From Triticum aestivum (taxonomy: Eukaryota > Streptophyta > Magnoliopsida > Poales > Poaceae): DNA of 64,000 bases. The position numbers and the translations under genes are program-made. Below the pieces are notes generated by a model that had not been told where the DNA came from, did no database searches, and was given only the letters and a program-made list of their open reading frames with translations. Location: the NCBI RefSeq assembly GCF_018294505.1, contig NC_057801.1, forward strand, positions 196,514,445 to 196,578,444, given 5' to 3'. Below, one piece after another: positions 23,435 through 33,729 of this stretch; position 1 is the stretch's first letter; each line of letters starts with the position of its first letter.

Positions 23435-23974
23435 TTAAGTCCGGACCCTGCCCAACTTGTGGCTCAAGGCCCGAAAAGTTTCCGAATTTGGAAGCTTGGA
23501 TTGCTGGATGTTGTCCAACGAATCTGGTCCGCTGCCTGACTTTAGGTTCAGTATTTGATTGACGTCCGTCCCTCCGCGGGAAACCGACATGGAGGGATCC
23601 GGAGTCCGGACATAACTGGTCTTTAATATAGAAGAACAGTCACCGCGTTGTTCCTCTACCACCGCAACGTGGTGGGTAACCTGGGGAGAGTTAATCTCTC
23701 TCAGATCGGTTTTAAGCCCAATCTGATCGTAGTCTGTAGTGACTCCCAGGGCGGCGATGCGATCCAAGAGCTTGTTTATGGAAGAGAGCCCCATCGGATC
23801 CAGCTGCTCGGTGAATTCCGAGTTGACGTGAAGATCGCTTTTGATGACCCGAGAGGTCATCGTCGAAGAAGCGGCCGAACAGGCGGTCATAAGAAAACCA
23901 CCTAGCCGGATGGTTTGGCCGGTGGCCAAAGCTCCTTTGACAATGGTACCGTCTTTAAAGAAGGGAAGAGCCAT
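23435..23974 (-). pseudogene. Gag N-terminal part of Tat element 1
   Basis: Begins at the ATG at 23974 (MALPFFKDGTIVKG), about 50 bases inside the 5' LTR edge. It reads on through helical gag sequence (FTEQLDPMGLSSINKLLDRI) and runs out of frame near 23480, where a frameshift joins it to the frame at 21951-23434. The longer frame starting at 24097 overlaps the LTR and is not the likely start. Confidence 0.75.
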
Positions 23975-23999
23975 CCTTCCTGATTGTGACGGCACAGAG

Positions 24000-24021
24000 G
24001 AACTCCCAATGAAAGCACCAA
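24000..24021 (-). other. Primer-binding site of Tat element 1
   Basis: Directly inside the 5' LTR the minus strand reads TTGGTGCTTTCATTGGGAG. The position is right for a primer-binding site; I do not assign the tRNA. Confidence 0.6.
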
Positions 24022-24495
24022 TGTCGGTGTCAAAACCGGCGGATCTCGGGTAGGGGGTCCCGAACTGTGCGTCTAGGCGGATGGTAACAGGAGACAAGGG
24101 ACACGATGTTTTTACCCAGGTTCGGGCCTTCTCGATGGAGGTAAACCCCTACTCCTGCTTGATTGATATTGATGATATGGGTAGTACAAGAGTGGATCTA
24201 CCACGAGATCAAGGAGGCTAAACCCTAGAAGCTAGCCTATGGTATGATTGTTGTTCTGTCCTATGGACTAAAACCCTCTGGTTTATATAGACACCGGAAA
24301 GGGCTAGGGTTACACAGAGTCGGTTACAATGGTAGGAGATCTACATATCCGTATCGCCGAGCTTGCCTTCCACGCCAAGGAAAGTCCCATCCGGACACGA
24401 GACGAAGTCTTCAATCTTGTATCTTCATAGTCTTGGAGTCCGGCTGATGATGATAGTTCGGCTATCCGGACACCCCCTAGTCCAGGACTCCCTCA
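24022..24495 (-). repeat. 5' LTR of Tat-lineage element 1 (474 bp)
   Basis: Matches 14518-14991 over its whole length with 14 substitutions and no indels by eye. Followed by the target duplication gccaa at 24496-24500. Confidence 0.92.
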
Positions 24496-24500
24496 GCCAA

Positions 24501-26051
24501 TATTGGGCTTTATTTTCCTCTTTTATATTACTTTTGGGACTAACCTATTAACTGGAGGCCCAGCCCAGATTTGCTGTTTTATGCCTATTTCGGTGTTTTG
24601 AAGAAAAGGAATATCAAACGGAGTCGAAACGGAACAAAATCAACTGGAGAAGTTATTTTTGGAAGGAAAGCCACAACTTGGACTCTACGTCAGGAGATAC
24701 GGGAGGTTCTCACGAGGGTGGGGGGCATGCCCACCCCCTAGGGCACGCCCCTTCCTCGTGGGGCCCTCATAGCTCTACCGACGTACCCCCTACACCCATA
24801 TATACCTACGTATCGTAAAACTTCCAGAACAGAAGATAGATCGGGAGTTCCGCTGCCGCAAGACTCTGTAGCCACCAAAAACCTCTCGGGGGACCGTTTC
24901 GGCACCCTGCCGGAGGGGGAACCCATCACCGGTGGCCATCTTCATCATCCCGGCACTATCCATGACGAGGAGGGAGTAGTTCACCCTCGGGGCTGAGGGT
25001 ATGTACCAGTAGCTATGTGTTTGATCTCTCTCTCTCTCGTGTTCTCTCTCATGTTCCCTCTATGGCACGATCTTGATGTATCCCGAGCTTTGCTATTATA
25101 GTTGGATCTTATGATGTTTCTCCCCCTCTACTCTCTTGTGATGAATTGAGTTTCGCCTTTGAATTTATAGGATTGAGTATTTTATGAGAATACTTGATGT
25201 ATGTCTTGCCATGTTTATCTGTGGTGACAATGGGATTTCATGTGCCACTTGATGTATGTTTCGGTGACCAACTTGCGGGTTCCGCCCATGAACCTATGCA
25301 TAGGGGTTGGCACACATTCTTGACTCTCCCGTAGAAACTTTGGGGCACTCTTTGAAGTACTTTTTTGTTAGTTGGATGAATCTGAGATTGTGTGATGAAT
25401 ATCGTATAATCATGCCCATGGATACTTGAGGTGACAATGGAGTATCTAGGTGACATTAGGGTTTTGGTTGATTTGTGTATTAAGGTATTATTCTAGTATG
25501 AACTCTTTCATAGATCGATCCGAAAGAATAACTTTCAGGTGGTTTCGTACCCTACCATAATCTCTACGTTTGTTCTCCGCTATTAGTGGCTTTGGAGTGA
25601 CTCTTTGTTGCATGTTTAGGGATTGTTATATGATCTATATATGTTATTATTGTTGAGAGAACTTGCACTAGTGAAAGTATGAACCCTAGGCCTTGTTTCC
25701 TATCATTGCAATACCGTTTATGCCCACTTTTACCATTAGTTAGCTTGCTTTTTTATTATTTCAGATTACAAAAACCTATATCTACTATCGATATTGCACT
25801 TGTATCACCATCTCTTCGCCGAACTAGTGCACCTATACAATTTACCATTGTATTGGGTGTGTTGGGGACACAAGAGACTTTTTGTTATTTGGTTGCAGGG
25901 TTGTTTGGGAGAGACCATCTTCATCCTACGCCTCCCACGGATTGATAAACCTTACGTCATCCACTTGAGGGAAATTTGCTACTGTCCTACAAACCTGTGC
26001 ACTTGCAGGCCCAACAACGTCTACAAGAAGAAGGTTGTGTAGTAGACATCA
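24501..26051 (+). repeat. 5' LTR of the Athila-lineage element, remainder
   Basis: Continues from 14517 and ends GTAGTAGACATCA at 26051, matching the end of the 3' LTR at 32412. A TATATACC box near 24799 and CT-rich runs near 25027 are candidate promoter/leader elements; the same order occurs in the 3' LTR. Short ORFs (25238-25456, 25679-25945) recur in both LTRs and are not genes. Confidence 0.88.
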
Positions 26052-26147
26052 AGCTCTTTTCTGGGGCCGTTGCCGGGGAGGCTAGGTAAAGGGCACTCAC
26101 TCACACCCCATCAATTAAGCTCTTTTCTGGCGCCGTTGCCGGGGAGG
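26052..26147 (+). other. Duplicated primer-binding region (tRNA-Asp type)
   Basis: AGCTCTTTTCTGGSGCCGTTGCCGGGGAGG occurs at 26052-26081 and again at 26118-26147, spacing 66 bases. TGGCGCCGTTGCCGGGG matches the 3' end of plant tRNA-Asp. The first copy has the normal distance from the LTR but a G for C at its fourth base; the second is a perfect match but about 76 bases from the LTR. Confidence 0.8.
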
Positions 26148-26316
26148 TGAGTTCTTGAAGGTATATCTTTAAATCTTGCAATTGAATATTTTGTTTCTTG
26201 TTTTATCACTAGTTTAGTTTATAAACGAAAACTAAAAAAATGGAGTTAAGTTTGTCTCATACGTTCATCTTTTTAATATCTTTCATGAGTATGATGGAAA
26301 GGAAAATTGTGCCAAA

Positions 26317-26961
26317 GTGTTAGAAGAAGAATGCATTAAAATGTTTGGTACTAAATCTTTGAATGATGAGCATGATTGCAATGTTGTTAGTATAATCTCT
26401 TTGAATATCCATAGTACTAATGATGATTGCTCTAGTCATGATGAAAATATCTCTTATAAGCATGTCAACTTTTCTGGAGTGCATGTTTGCATGAACACAC
26501 CAAATAGAGAAGATATATATTGCAAGAGGCATAAGCACTTAGAAACTAAATGGTTGCAAGAAAGGCTAAATGTGAGTGCTGAAAATTTCAATTTCCTTTG
26601 CCGGACTTGTGAACTATGCAATGAACGTGGTCATCTACATCTCCTATGCAAATTGTTTCATGATCAAATTGTGTCCAAAAATTGTGATGATTTGATCTCC
26701 CTTGCACATTACAATGAGCTTAGTTTACTTTTGGGTTATGACGAACTGAAATGTTTAGTTAAGGAGCTTCCAGAATTTGCCCATAAGAAATTCCTTGACA
26801 TTGATCTAGAGAATATTTATTTGTATTGTGCGGTGAATTGCATTGAAAATCCTTATATTGCCAATTACCAAAAGAAAAGAAAGCAAATAGAAGATGATGA
26901 GAATACTAATGAAAGGGAAAGACTTCCCAATATCCTCCTATTATTTCCTATGATGAATTAG
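26317..26961 (+). CDS. Internal ORF of the Athila-lineage element, unknown function
   Basis: A 214-codon open frame after the primer-binding site; the frame is open somewhat upstream (YDGKENCAKVLEEECIKMFG) and the first ATG may be lost to a frameshift near 26240. The protein is acidic and Cys/His rich, including CRTCELCNERGHLHLLC, which could bind zinc but does not match the retroviral CCHC knuckle. I see no capsid, protease or polymerase motif. It occupies the place of gag. Similar ORFs are expected in non-autonomous Sabrina/WHAM-type elements. Confidence 0.55.
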   Translation: MLEEECIKMFGTKSLNDEHDCNVVSIISLNIHSTNDDCSSHDENISYKHVNFSGVHVCMNTPNREDIYCKRHKHLETKWLQERLNVSAENFNFLCRTCELCNERGHLHLLCKLFHDQIVSKNCDDLISLAHYNELSLLLGYDELKCLVKELPEFAHKKFLDIDLENIYLYCAVNCIENPYIANYQKKRKQIEDDENTNERERLPNILLLFPMMN

Positions 26962-27188
26962 GTAATGAGGAGGAGCTTTCTATTCAACCAATCTCGTCAA
27001 TAAGGAGCTCAAAGAGGAAGGTTGAACCCACACATAACGTAAAGAAGAAAAAGAAAAGAAGGAGCAACAAAGGTAAAAAGGTAACCCTCCCAAATGATGT
27101 TGCTCCTACTACTCGTTGTGATGATGATAATTGCTTTAATATTGGTGCTATCCATATTGTTAATGATGAGAGTGATTATGCTTATGAT

Positions 27189-27670
27189 ATGAAAGAGCTC
27201 AAGCTTGGGGATGCTATGTTTAATGAAGATGATATTTTTAGCATCCCGAGTTTTGATATGCGATGTTGTTATGATGATAGCATGCCTCCTACGTATGATG
27301 ATTATATTGATGAAGGTGGCTTTGGAAGAGTGTCAACTTTAGGAAGTAGTGATCCCACTATTTTGGAGGATATTGAATCTTATTGTGATGAATATGAAGT
27401 GGATTTGGAAGAGTGTCAACTTTATTTAGTGATTCCACTATCTTGGGAGAGGTTTCAATCGATTATGATGAGAACGAAATTGCTACTTATGATGATTATT
27501 GTGATGAAACTTATGCTATAAAAAGTAGTGATGATTATATTTACAAATCTTGTCATGATTATGATTACCCTTTTTCTGAACATTACTCTTTTAATGTGGA
27601 AACAATTTATAGTATTCAAGTCTCTTATGATACTCCTACTATTCATGAGAAGAATTTTTCTTATGAGTAG
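27189..27670 (+). CDS. Acidic, tyrosine-rich internal ORFs, probably one broken coding region
   Basis: Two overlapping frames (27189-27521 and 27413-27670) share the same character: many Asp, Glu, Tyr and Ser (PPTYDDYIDEGGFGRV, ILEDIESYCDEYEVDL, DYIYKSCHDYDYPFSEHY). Repeats such as GGAAGAGTGTCAACTTTA at 27328 and 27406 and the change of frame suggest one coding region with a small duplication and a frameshift. Function is unknown. It is AT-rich, unlike the GC-rich coding of the Tat elements nearby. Confidence 0.45.
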
Positions 27671-27678
27671 AGGATCAT

Positions 27679-27987
27679 ATGCTAGTAGATAATGAAAAGA
27701 ATGCTTTAGGTGCTGTTTATATGATTGAATTCATTAATGATGCTACTGAAAATTATTATGATAGAGGATCATATGCTTCTACATATTGCAATAATGTCAA
27801 GTTTCCTCTCTATGTGCTTAAAGTTTTGAAGTTATGCTTGTTTTGCCTTCCTATGCTAGTTGATTATTGTTCCCATAAGTTGTTTGCTCACAAAATCCCT
27901 ATGCATAGGAAGTGGGTTAGACTTAAATGTGCTAGTCATATTCTTCATGGTGCTCTCTTTATGTTTCAATTCTTATCTTTTATGTGA
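27679..27987 (+). CDS. Internal ORF with hydrophobic C-terminal half, unknown
   Basis: A 102-codon frame that continues the coding character upstream after an in-frame TAG. Its second half is hydrophobic (LKLCLFCLPMLVDYC, HILHGALFMFQFLSFM). It may be the C-terminal part of the preceding coding region. No family recognised. Confidence 0.4.
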   Translation: MLVDNEKNALGAVYMIEFINDATENYYDRGSYASTYCNNVKFPLYVLKVLKLCLFCLPMLVDYCSHKLFAHKIPMHRKWVRLKCASHILHGALFMFQFLSFM

Positions 27988-30800
27988 GCATCATTGAAAT
28001 CATCATGCCTAGCTAGGGGCATTAAAAGATAGCGCTTGTTGGGAGGCAACCCAATTTTATTTTAGTTTCTTTCTTTTTGGTTCTGTTTACGAATAAATAA
28101 TCCATCTAGATTCTTTTTAGAAGTGGTTTTGTGTTTTAGTTAGTGTTTGTGCCAAGTCGAACCTTTGGGAAGACTTGGGTGAAGTCTTTATGATCATGCT
28201 GTAAAAAACAGAAACTTTAGTGCTCACGAAATTAGCTTCAACTTTTTACTGGAGATCATTACTAGACAAATCCCTCAGGTCCACCAATTTATTTTAGAAT
28301 TTTTGGAGTTCCAGAAGTTTGCGTTATTTACAGATTACTAAAAACTGTTCTGTTTTTGACAGATTCTGTTTTCATTGTGTTGTTTGCTTGTTTTGATGAA
28401 TCTATGGCTAGTAAAATAGTTTATAAACCATAGAGAAGTTGGAATACAGTAGCTTTAACACCAATATAGATAAAGAATGAGTTCATTACAGTACCTTGAA
28501 GTGTTGTTTTGTTTTCTTTCGCTAACGGAGCTTACGAGTTTTCTGTTAAGTTTTGTGTTGTGAAGTTTTCAAGTTTTGGGTAAAGATTCGATGGACTATG
28601 GAATAAGGAGTGGAAAGAGCCTATGCTTGTGGATTCCCAAGGCACTCCAAGGTAATATTCAAGGATAACCAAGAGCCTAAGCTTGGGGATGCCCCAGAAG
28701 GCATCCCCTCTTTCGTCTTTGTTCATAGGTAACTTTAATTGGAGCTATATTTTTATTCACCACATGATATGTGTTTTGCTTGGAGTGTCATTTTATTTTC
28801 TTTAGCTTTGCTTTCTGTTTGAATAAAATACCAAGATCTGAAATTATTAAATGGGAGAGTCTTGACATAGTTGTATAATTATTCGACTACTCATTGATCT
28901 TCACTTATATCTTTCGGAGTAGTTTTTGTTATTGCTCTAGTATTTCACTTATATCTTTTAGAGGATGGTGGTAGTTTTATTTTGGAGAAATATATGAGCT
29001 ATCATGCTTAACTTATATTATTTTGAGAGTCTTAAATAGCATGGTAATTTTTTTAAATAATCCTCATATGCTTGGTATTCAAGATTTGTAAAACTTCCTT
29101 ATGAGTGTGTAGAATACTAAAGAAAAGTTTGATGCTTAATGATTGTTTTGAGATACGAAGATGGTGATATTAGAGTCATGCTAGTTGAGTAGTTGTGAAT
29201 TTGAGAAATACTTGTGTTAAAGTTTGTGATTCCCGTAGCATGCACGTATGGTGAACCGTTGTGTGATGAAGTCGGAGCATGATTTATTGATTGATTGTCT
29301 TCCTTATGAGTGGCGGTCGGGGACGAGCGATGGTCTTTTCCTACCAATCTATCCCCCTGGGAGCATGCGCGTAATACTTTGCTTTGATGTAGATGTTTGC
29401 AATAAGTATATGAGTTCTTTATGACTAATGTTGAGTCCATGGATTATACGCACCCTTCTTCCTTCCACCATTGCTAGCCTCTTTGATACCGCACACCTTT
29501 CCCCGGTATCATACACCCGCCATATACCTTCCTCAAAACAGCCACCATACCTACCTATTATGGCATTTCCATAGCCATTCCGAGATATATTGCCATGCAA
29601 CTTTCCACGGTTCCGTTCATCATCATCATGACATACATTACTTTTGTCATATTAACATTGCATGATCATGTAGTGGACATCGTATTTGTGGCAAAGCCAC
29701 CATGCATAATTTTTCATACATCTCACTCTTGATTCATTGCACCATCCCGGTACACCACCGGAGGCATTCATATAGAGTCATATTTTGTTCTAAGTATCGA
29801 GTTGTAATTCTTGAGTTGTAAGTAAATAAAAGTGTGATGATCATCATTATTAGAGCATTGTCCTAGGGAGGAAAGGATGATGGAGACTATGATTCCCCCA
29901 CAAGTCGGGATGAGACTCTGGACGAAAAATAAATAAAAAAGAGAAAAAAATAGGCCATAAAAAAAGAAGAAGAGAAAAGGCCCAAACAAAAAATATGAGA
30001 GAAAAAGAGAGAAGGGGCAATGCTACTATCCTTTTACCACACTTGTGCTTCAAAGTAGCACCATGATCTTCATGATAGAAAGTCTCCTATGTTGTCACTT
30101 TCATATACTAGTGGGAATTTTACATTATAGAACTTGGCTTGTATATTCCAATGATGGGCTTCCTCAAAATGCCCTAGGTCTTCGTGAGCAAGCGAGTTGG
30201 ATGCACACCCACTTAGTTTCTTTTGTTGAGCTTTCATATACTTATAGCTCTAGTGCATCCGTTGCGTGGCAATCCCTACTCACTCACATTGATATCTATT
30301 GATGGGCATCTCCATAGCCCGTTGATATGCCTAGTTGATGTGAGACTATCTTCCCTCTTTTTGTCTTCTCCACAACCACCATTCTATTCCACATATAGTG
30401 CTATATCCATGGCTCACGCTCATGTATTGCGTGAAGATTGAATTTTTTTTGAAAATGTCAACAGTATGAAACAATTGCTTGGCTTGTCATCGGGGTTGTG
30501 CATGATTTAAATACTTTCTGTGGTGAAGATAGAGCATAGCCAGACTATATGATTTTGTAGGGATAGCTTGCTTTGGCCATGTTATTTTAAGAAGACATGA
30601 TTGCTTTGCTAGTATGCTTGAAGTATTATTATTTTTATGTCAATATGAACTTTTGTCTTGAATCTTTTGGATCTGAATATTCATATCACAAGTAAGAAGA
30701 ATTACATTGACATTATGCCAACTAGCATTCCACATCAAAAATTAATTTTTTTTATCATTTACCTACTCGAGGACGAGCAGGAATTAAGCTTGGGGATGCT
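27988..30800 (+). other. Long 3' non-coding region and polypurine tract of the Athila-lineage element
   Basis: Begins with the conserved GCGCTTGTTGGGAGGCAACCCAA block (28032-28054), which recurs in reverse at 38059-38085 of the minus-strand Athila element. A hairpin GGGGATGCC-CCAGAA-GGCATCCCC lies at 28685-28708. The region ends with GCTTGGGGATGCT directly before the 3' LTR. Short ORFs inside (29117-29440, 30045-30302) have no motif. Confidence 0.7.
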
Positions 30801-32412
30801 TGATACGTCTCCAACGTATCTATAATTTTTTATTGCTCCATGCTATATTATCTACTCTTTTGGGCAATATTGGGCTTTATTTTACACTTTTATATTACTT
30901 TTGGGACTAACCTATTAACCGGAGGCCCAACCCAGATTTGGTGTTTTATGCCTATTTCAGTGTTTCGAAGAAAAGGAATATCAAACGGAGTCGAAACGGA
31001 ACGAAATCAACTGGAGAAGTTATTTTTGGAAGGAAAGCCACCGGATAGACTTGGACTCTACGTCAGGAGATGTGGGAGGTGTTCACGATGGTGGGGGCGT
31101 GCCCCCCTGCCTCGTGGGGCCCCCGTAGCTCCACCGACGTACCCCTGCACCCATATATACCTACGTATCGTAAAACTTCCAGAACAGAAGATAGATTGGG
31201 AGTTCCGCCGCCGCAAGCCTCTGTAGCCACCAAAAACCTCTCGGGGGCCCGTTCCGGCACCCTGCCGGAGGGGGAACCCATCGCTGGTGGCCATCTTCAT
31301 CATCCCGGTGCTATCCATGACGAGGAGGGAGTAGTTCACCCTCGGGGCTGAGGGTATGTACCAGTAGCTATGTGTTTGATCTCTCTCTCTCTCGTGTTCT
31401 CTCTCGTGTTCCCTCTATGGGACGATCTTGATGTATCCCGAGCTTTGCTATTATAGTTGGATCTTATGATGTTTCTCCCCCTCTACTCTCTTGTGATGAA
31501 TTGAGTTACCCCTTTGAAGTTATCTTATCGGATTGAGTCTTTTATGAGAACACTTGATGTATTTCTTGTCGTGTTTATATTCGGTGACAATGGGATTTCA
31601 CGTGCCACTTGATGTATGTTTTGGTGACCAACTTGCGGGTTCCGCCCATGAACCTATGCATAGGGGTTGGCACACGTTCTTGACTCTCCGGTAGAAACTT
31701 TGGGGCACTCTTTGAAGTACTTTTAGGTTGGTTGGATGAATCTGAGATTGTGTGATGCATATCATATAATCATGCCCACGGATACTTGAGGTGACAATAG
31801 AGTATCTAGGTGACATTAGGGTTTTGGTTGATTTGTGTCTTACGGTGTTATTCTAGTACGAACTCTTTCATAGATCGATCCGAAAGAATAACTTTGAGGT
31901 GGTTTCGTACCCTACGATAATCTCTACGTTTGTTCTCCGCTATTAGTGGCTTTGGAGTGACTCTTTGTTGCATGTTGAGGGATTGTTATATGATCTATCT
32001 ATGTTATTATTGTTGAGAGAACTTGCACTAGTGAAAGTATGAACCCTAGGCCTTGTTTCCTATCATTGCAATACCGTTTACACTCACTTTTACCGTTAGT
32101 TACCTTGCTGTTTTTATTATTTCAGATTACAAAAACCTATATCTACTATCCAAATTGCACTTGTATCACCATCTCTTTGCCGAACTAGTGCACCTATACA
32201 ATTTACCATTGTATTAGGTGTGTTGGGGACACAAGAGACTTTTTGTTATTTGGTTGCAGGGTTGTTTGAGAGAGACCATCTTCATCCTACGCTTCCCACG
32301 GATTGATAAACCTTACGTCATCCACTTGAGGCAAATTTGCTACTGTCCTACAAACCTGTGCACTTGCGGGCCCAACAATGTCTACAAGAAGAAGGTTGTG
32401 TAGTAGACATCA
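30801..32412 (+). repeat. 3' LTR of the Athila-lineage element (1612 bp)
   Basis: TGATACGTCTCC...AGTAGACATCA, matching the split 5' LTR. Followed by the target duplication gtatc (32413-32417). Confidence 0.92.
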
Positions 32413-32837
32413 GTATCACACACATCTTATTATATTGAACCGTTTATGTTCTCTTGTCTCGACACAAACAGTTCATCCGCATGAACCACATGTCGTATAT
32501 CGCACACACCTTGATTTGGCTGACCGTTTCTTTTGTGTTGCCTAATCACAAACAGTTCATCCTAGTGAACCATATGTTGTTTATCGCACACTCCTTCATC
32601 TGGCTGCCTGTTTGTTCTGTTGCTCCTCATCGCAAATGGTTAATTGCACTGAATCGTATGCCCTACATCACACACGAAACTAATATCTGAACCGTGTTTG
32701 ATGCATCCGTCATCACAAACGTTTTGCAACTTTTTTGACAGTTTTTTTACACCACCGTTTGCGATTAATGCATCGCACACAGTTTCGTCGAAGGGTCTCT
32801 GATCGTAGTGTCGCATTAGCAGCATCATGCAGTAGTG
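32413..32837 (+). mobile_element. CACTA element, right end
   Basis: After the gtatc duplication the interrupted CACTA DNA resumes. Short motifs of the type ACAAACAGTTCATCC, CGCAAATGG and CGCACACAG recur as subterminal repeats. The end reads TAGTG at 32833-32837; on the minus strand this is CACTACTGCATGATGCTGC, a typical CACTA terminal inverted repeat start. The minus-strand ORF at 32640-32828 lies in the repeats and is not a gene. The matching left terminus is not visible in this window. Confidence 0.75.
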
Positions 32838-33063
32838 TTCGGCCTTCCAGAGGCCGACGGGGTCATATACTTCTGAATTATGAGTTAGGTCAGGTATTCA
32901 ATTATTATTATGTACATATATATATATATATATTATTAATTAGTTTATGCTATTAGGTATTCAATTTTTTATTATGTTCATGATGATGATACACACTTAA
33001 ATTCTTTATTATGTTTATGTTGTACTAATTTTGTTTACTCTTCGTCATTGCAGGTGTTGACAG
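32838..33063. other. Short AT-rich stretch before the CACTA second ORF
   Basis: Contains a TA microsatellite (about 32914-32934) and no gene. It lies between the end of the first CACTA and the ATG at 33064. Confidence 0.5.
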
Positions 33064-33585
33064 ATGGTGGGCGCGGGTCGAGAGCGCTCCGAGCCTCCTT
33101 CCTCGACGCATGCTAGGAGCTGTGCTGTTATTCCACCCCAGCACCTTCGGAGAGCGCTGGTAGACAGCATGCAGACACCCCCAGCACCTTCGGCGGGCGC
33201 TTCTTCTTCGGCCGGGAGAGGTCGGGGGAAGACAAAGAGGGGTGCAGGTAGAGGTGGATGTGGCGCTAGGAGAGGTAGGAAGGTTGTTGTGCCTTCCTTG
33301 CTGCCACCCCTTGCTGATTCTCCGGACCACCTGAGTGCTCCGTCTTAGGTGGACCCGTCTCACCTGGACCCGTCTCAGACTCCGGTCCACGAGCCTTGGG
33401 TCGACAAGCCTCGGGTCACTGAGCCTACGTCTGTCGACACTCGGGTCCTAGAGTCTTCCTCCCAAGAGACTTGGGTCCCAGAGGCTCGGGTGCAAGCTGT
33501 TCGAGACTACTACGCCTCGACTAACATTAGGAGGCAGAAGAAGAAATGTCGCGGCAAGTATCTGAGTAAGGAGAAGTACTTGAAG
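33064..33585 (+). pseudogene. CACTA second ORF, exon 1 (Transposase_24-like protein)
   Basis: The ATG at 33064 opens a frame encoding a basic, Gly/Arg-rich N-terminus (SSAGRGRGKTKRGAGRGG), then after an in-frame TAG (33346-33348) a Pro/Thr/Val-rich linker (DPSQTPVHEPWVDKPRV), then RRQKKKCRGKYLSKEKYLK, ending at a GT donor near 33586. Frame is conserved across the TAG, so the stop is a point lesion. The Gly/Arg-rich head may bind nucleic acid (inference). Confidence 0.6.
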
Positions 33586-33671
33586 GTAATTACCTATTCT
33601 TAAGGCCTTGTACTTAGTTTTCTTGATTTGATTCATAGGTGCAGCGCTGAAATTTCTCTTTGTCTAACTTA

Positions 33672-33729
33672 GGTGCCCCCGAGATGGTGTGCGGATAGGA
33701 TGGACTATTGGGAGAGGTTGGTGGATGAG
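33672..33729 (+). pseudogene. CACTA second ORF, exon 2, first part
   Basis: Starts after TTAG at 33671 with VPPRWCADRMDYWERLVDE and is cut by the minus-strand Athila insertion within the target atgag (33725-33729). The frame resumes exactly at 41077 with WCSPQWLVVHSKARDKRA. Confidence 0.75.

Larger units (their letters stand above)
14518..24495 (-). mobile_element. Full-length Tat-lineage Gypsy retrotransposon with antisense gene
   Basis: Two 474-bp LTRs (14518-14991 and 24022-24495), both TGTCGGTG...CCCTCA, are flanked by a perfect duplication gccaa (14513-14517 and 24496-24500). Pol runs on the minus strand, so the right LTR is the 5' LTR. Reverse transcriptase is followed by two RNase H regions, the second of the acquired (archaeal-like) type, which marks the Tat/Ogre lineage. 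A separate multi-exon ORF runs on the opposite strand (15317-18081) and converges with pol. All pol segments carry stops or frameshifts, so this copy is not autonomous. I count 14 LTR differences by eye (about 3%), 13 of them transitions. Confidence 0.93.
14451..32412 (+). mobile_element. Athila-lineage Gypsy LTR retrotransposon, non-autonomous, interrupted by a Tat element
   Basis: The 5' LTR begins TGATACGTCTCCAACGTATA at 14451. It is interrupted after 67 bases by the nested Tat element (14518-24495 plus one duplicated gccaa) and resumes at 24501-26051. The 3' LTR is 30801-32412. The five-base target duplication gtatc is perfect (14446-14450 and 32413-32417). The primer-binding site matches tRNA-Asp, as in Athila-lineage elements, and a polypurine tract CTTGGGGATGCT abuts the 3' LTR. 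The interior (26052-30800) has ORFs of unknown function but no protease, reverse transcriptase or integrase, so the element depends on others. LTR type resembles the Sabrina/WHAM group of Triticeae; the exact family is not assigned. Confidence 0.9.
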
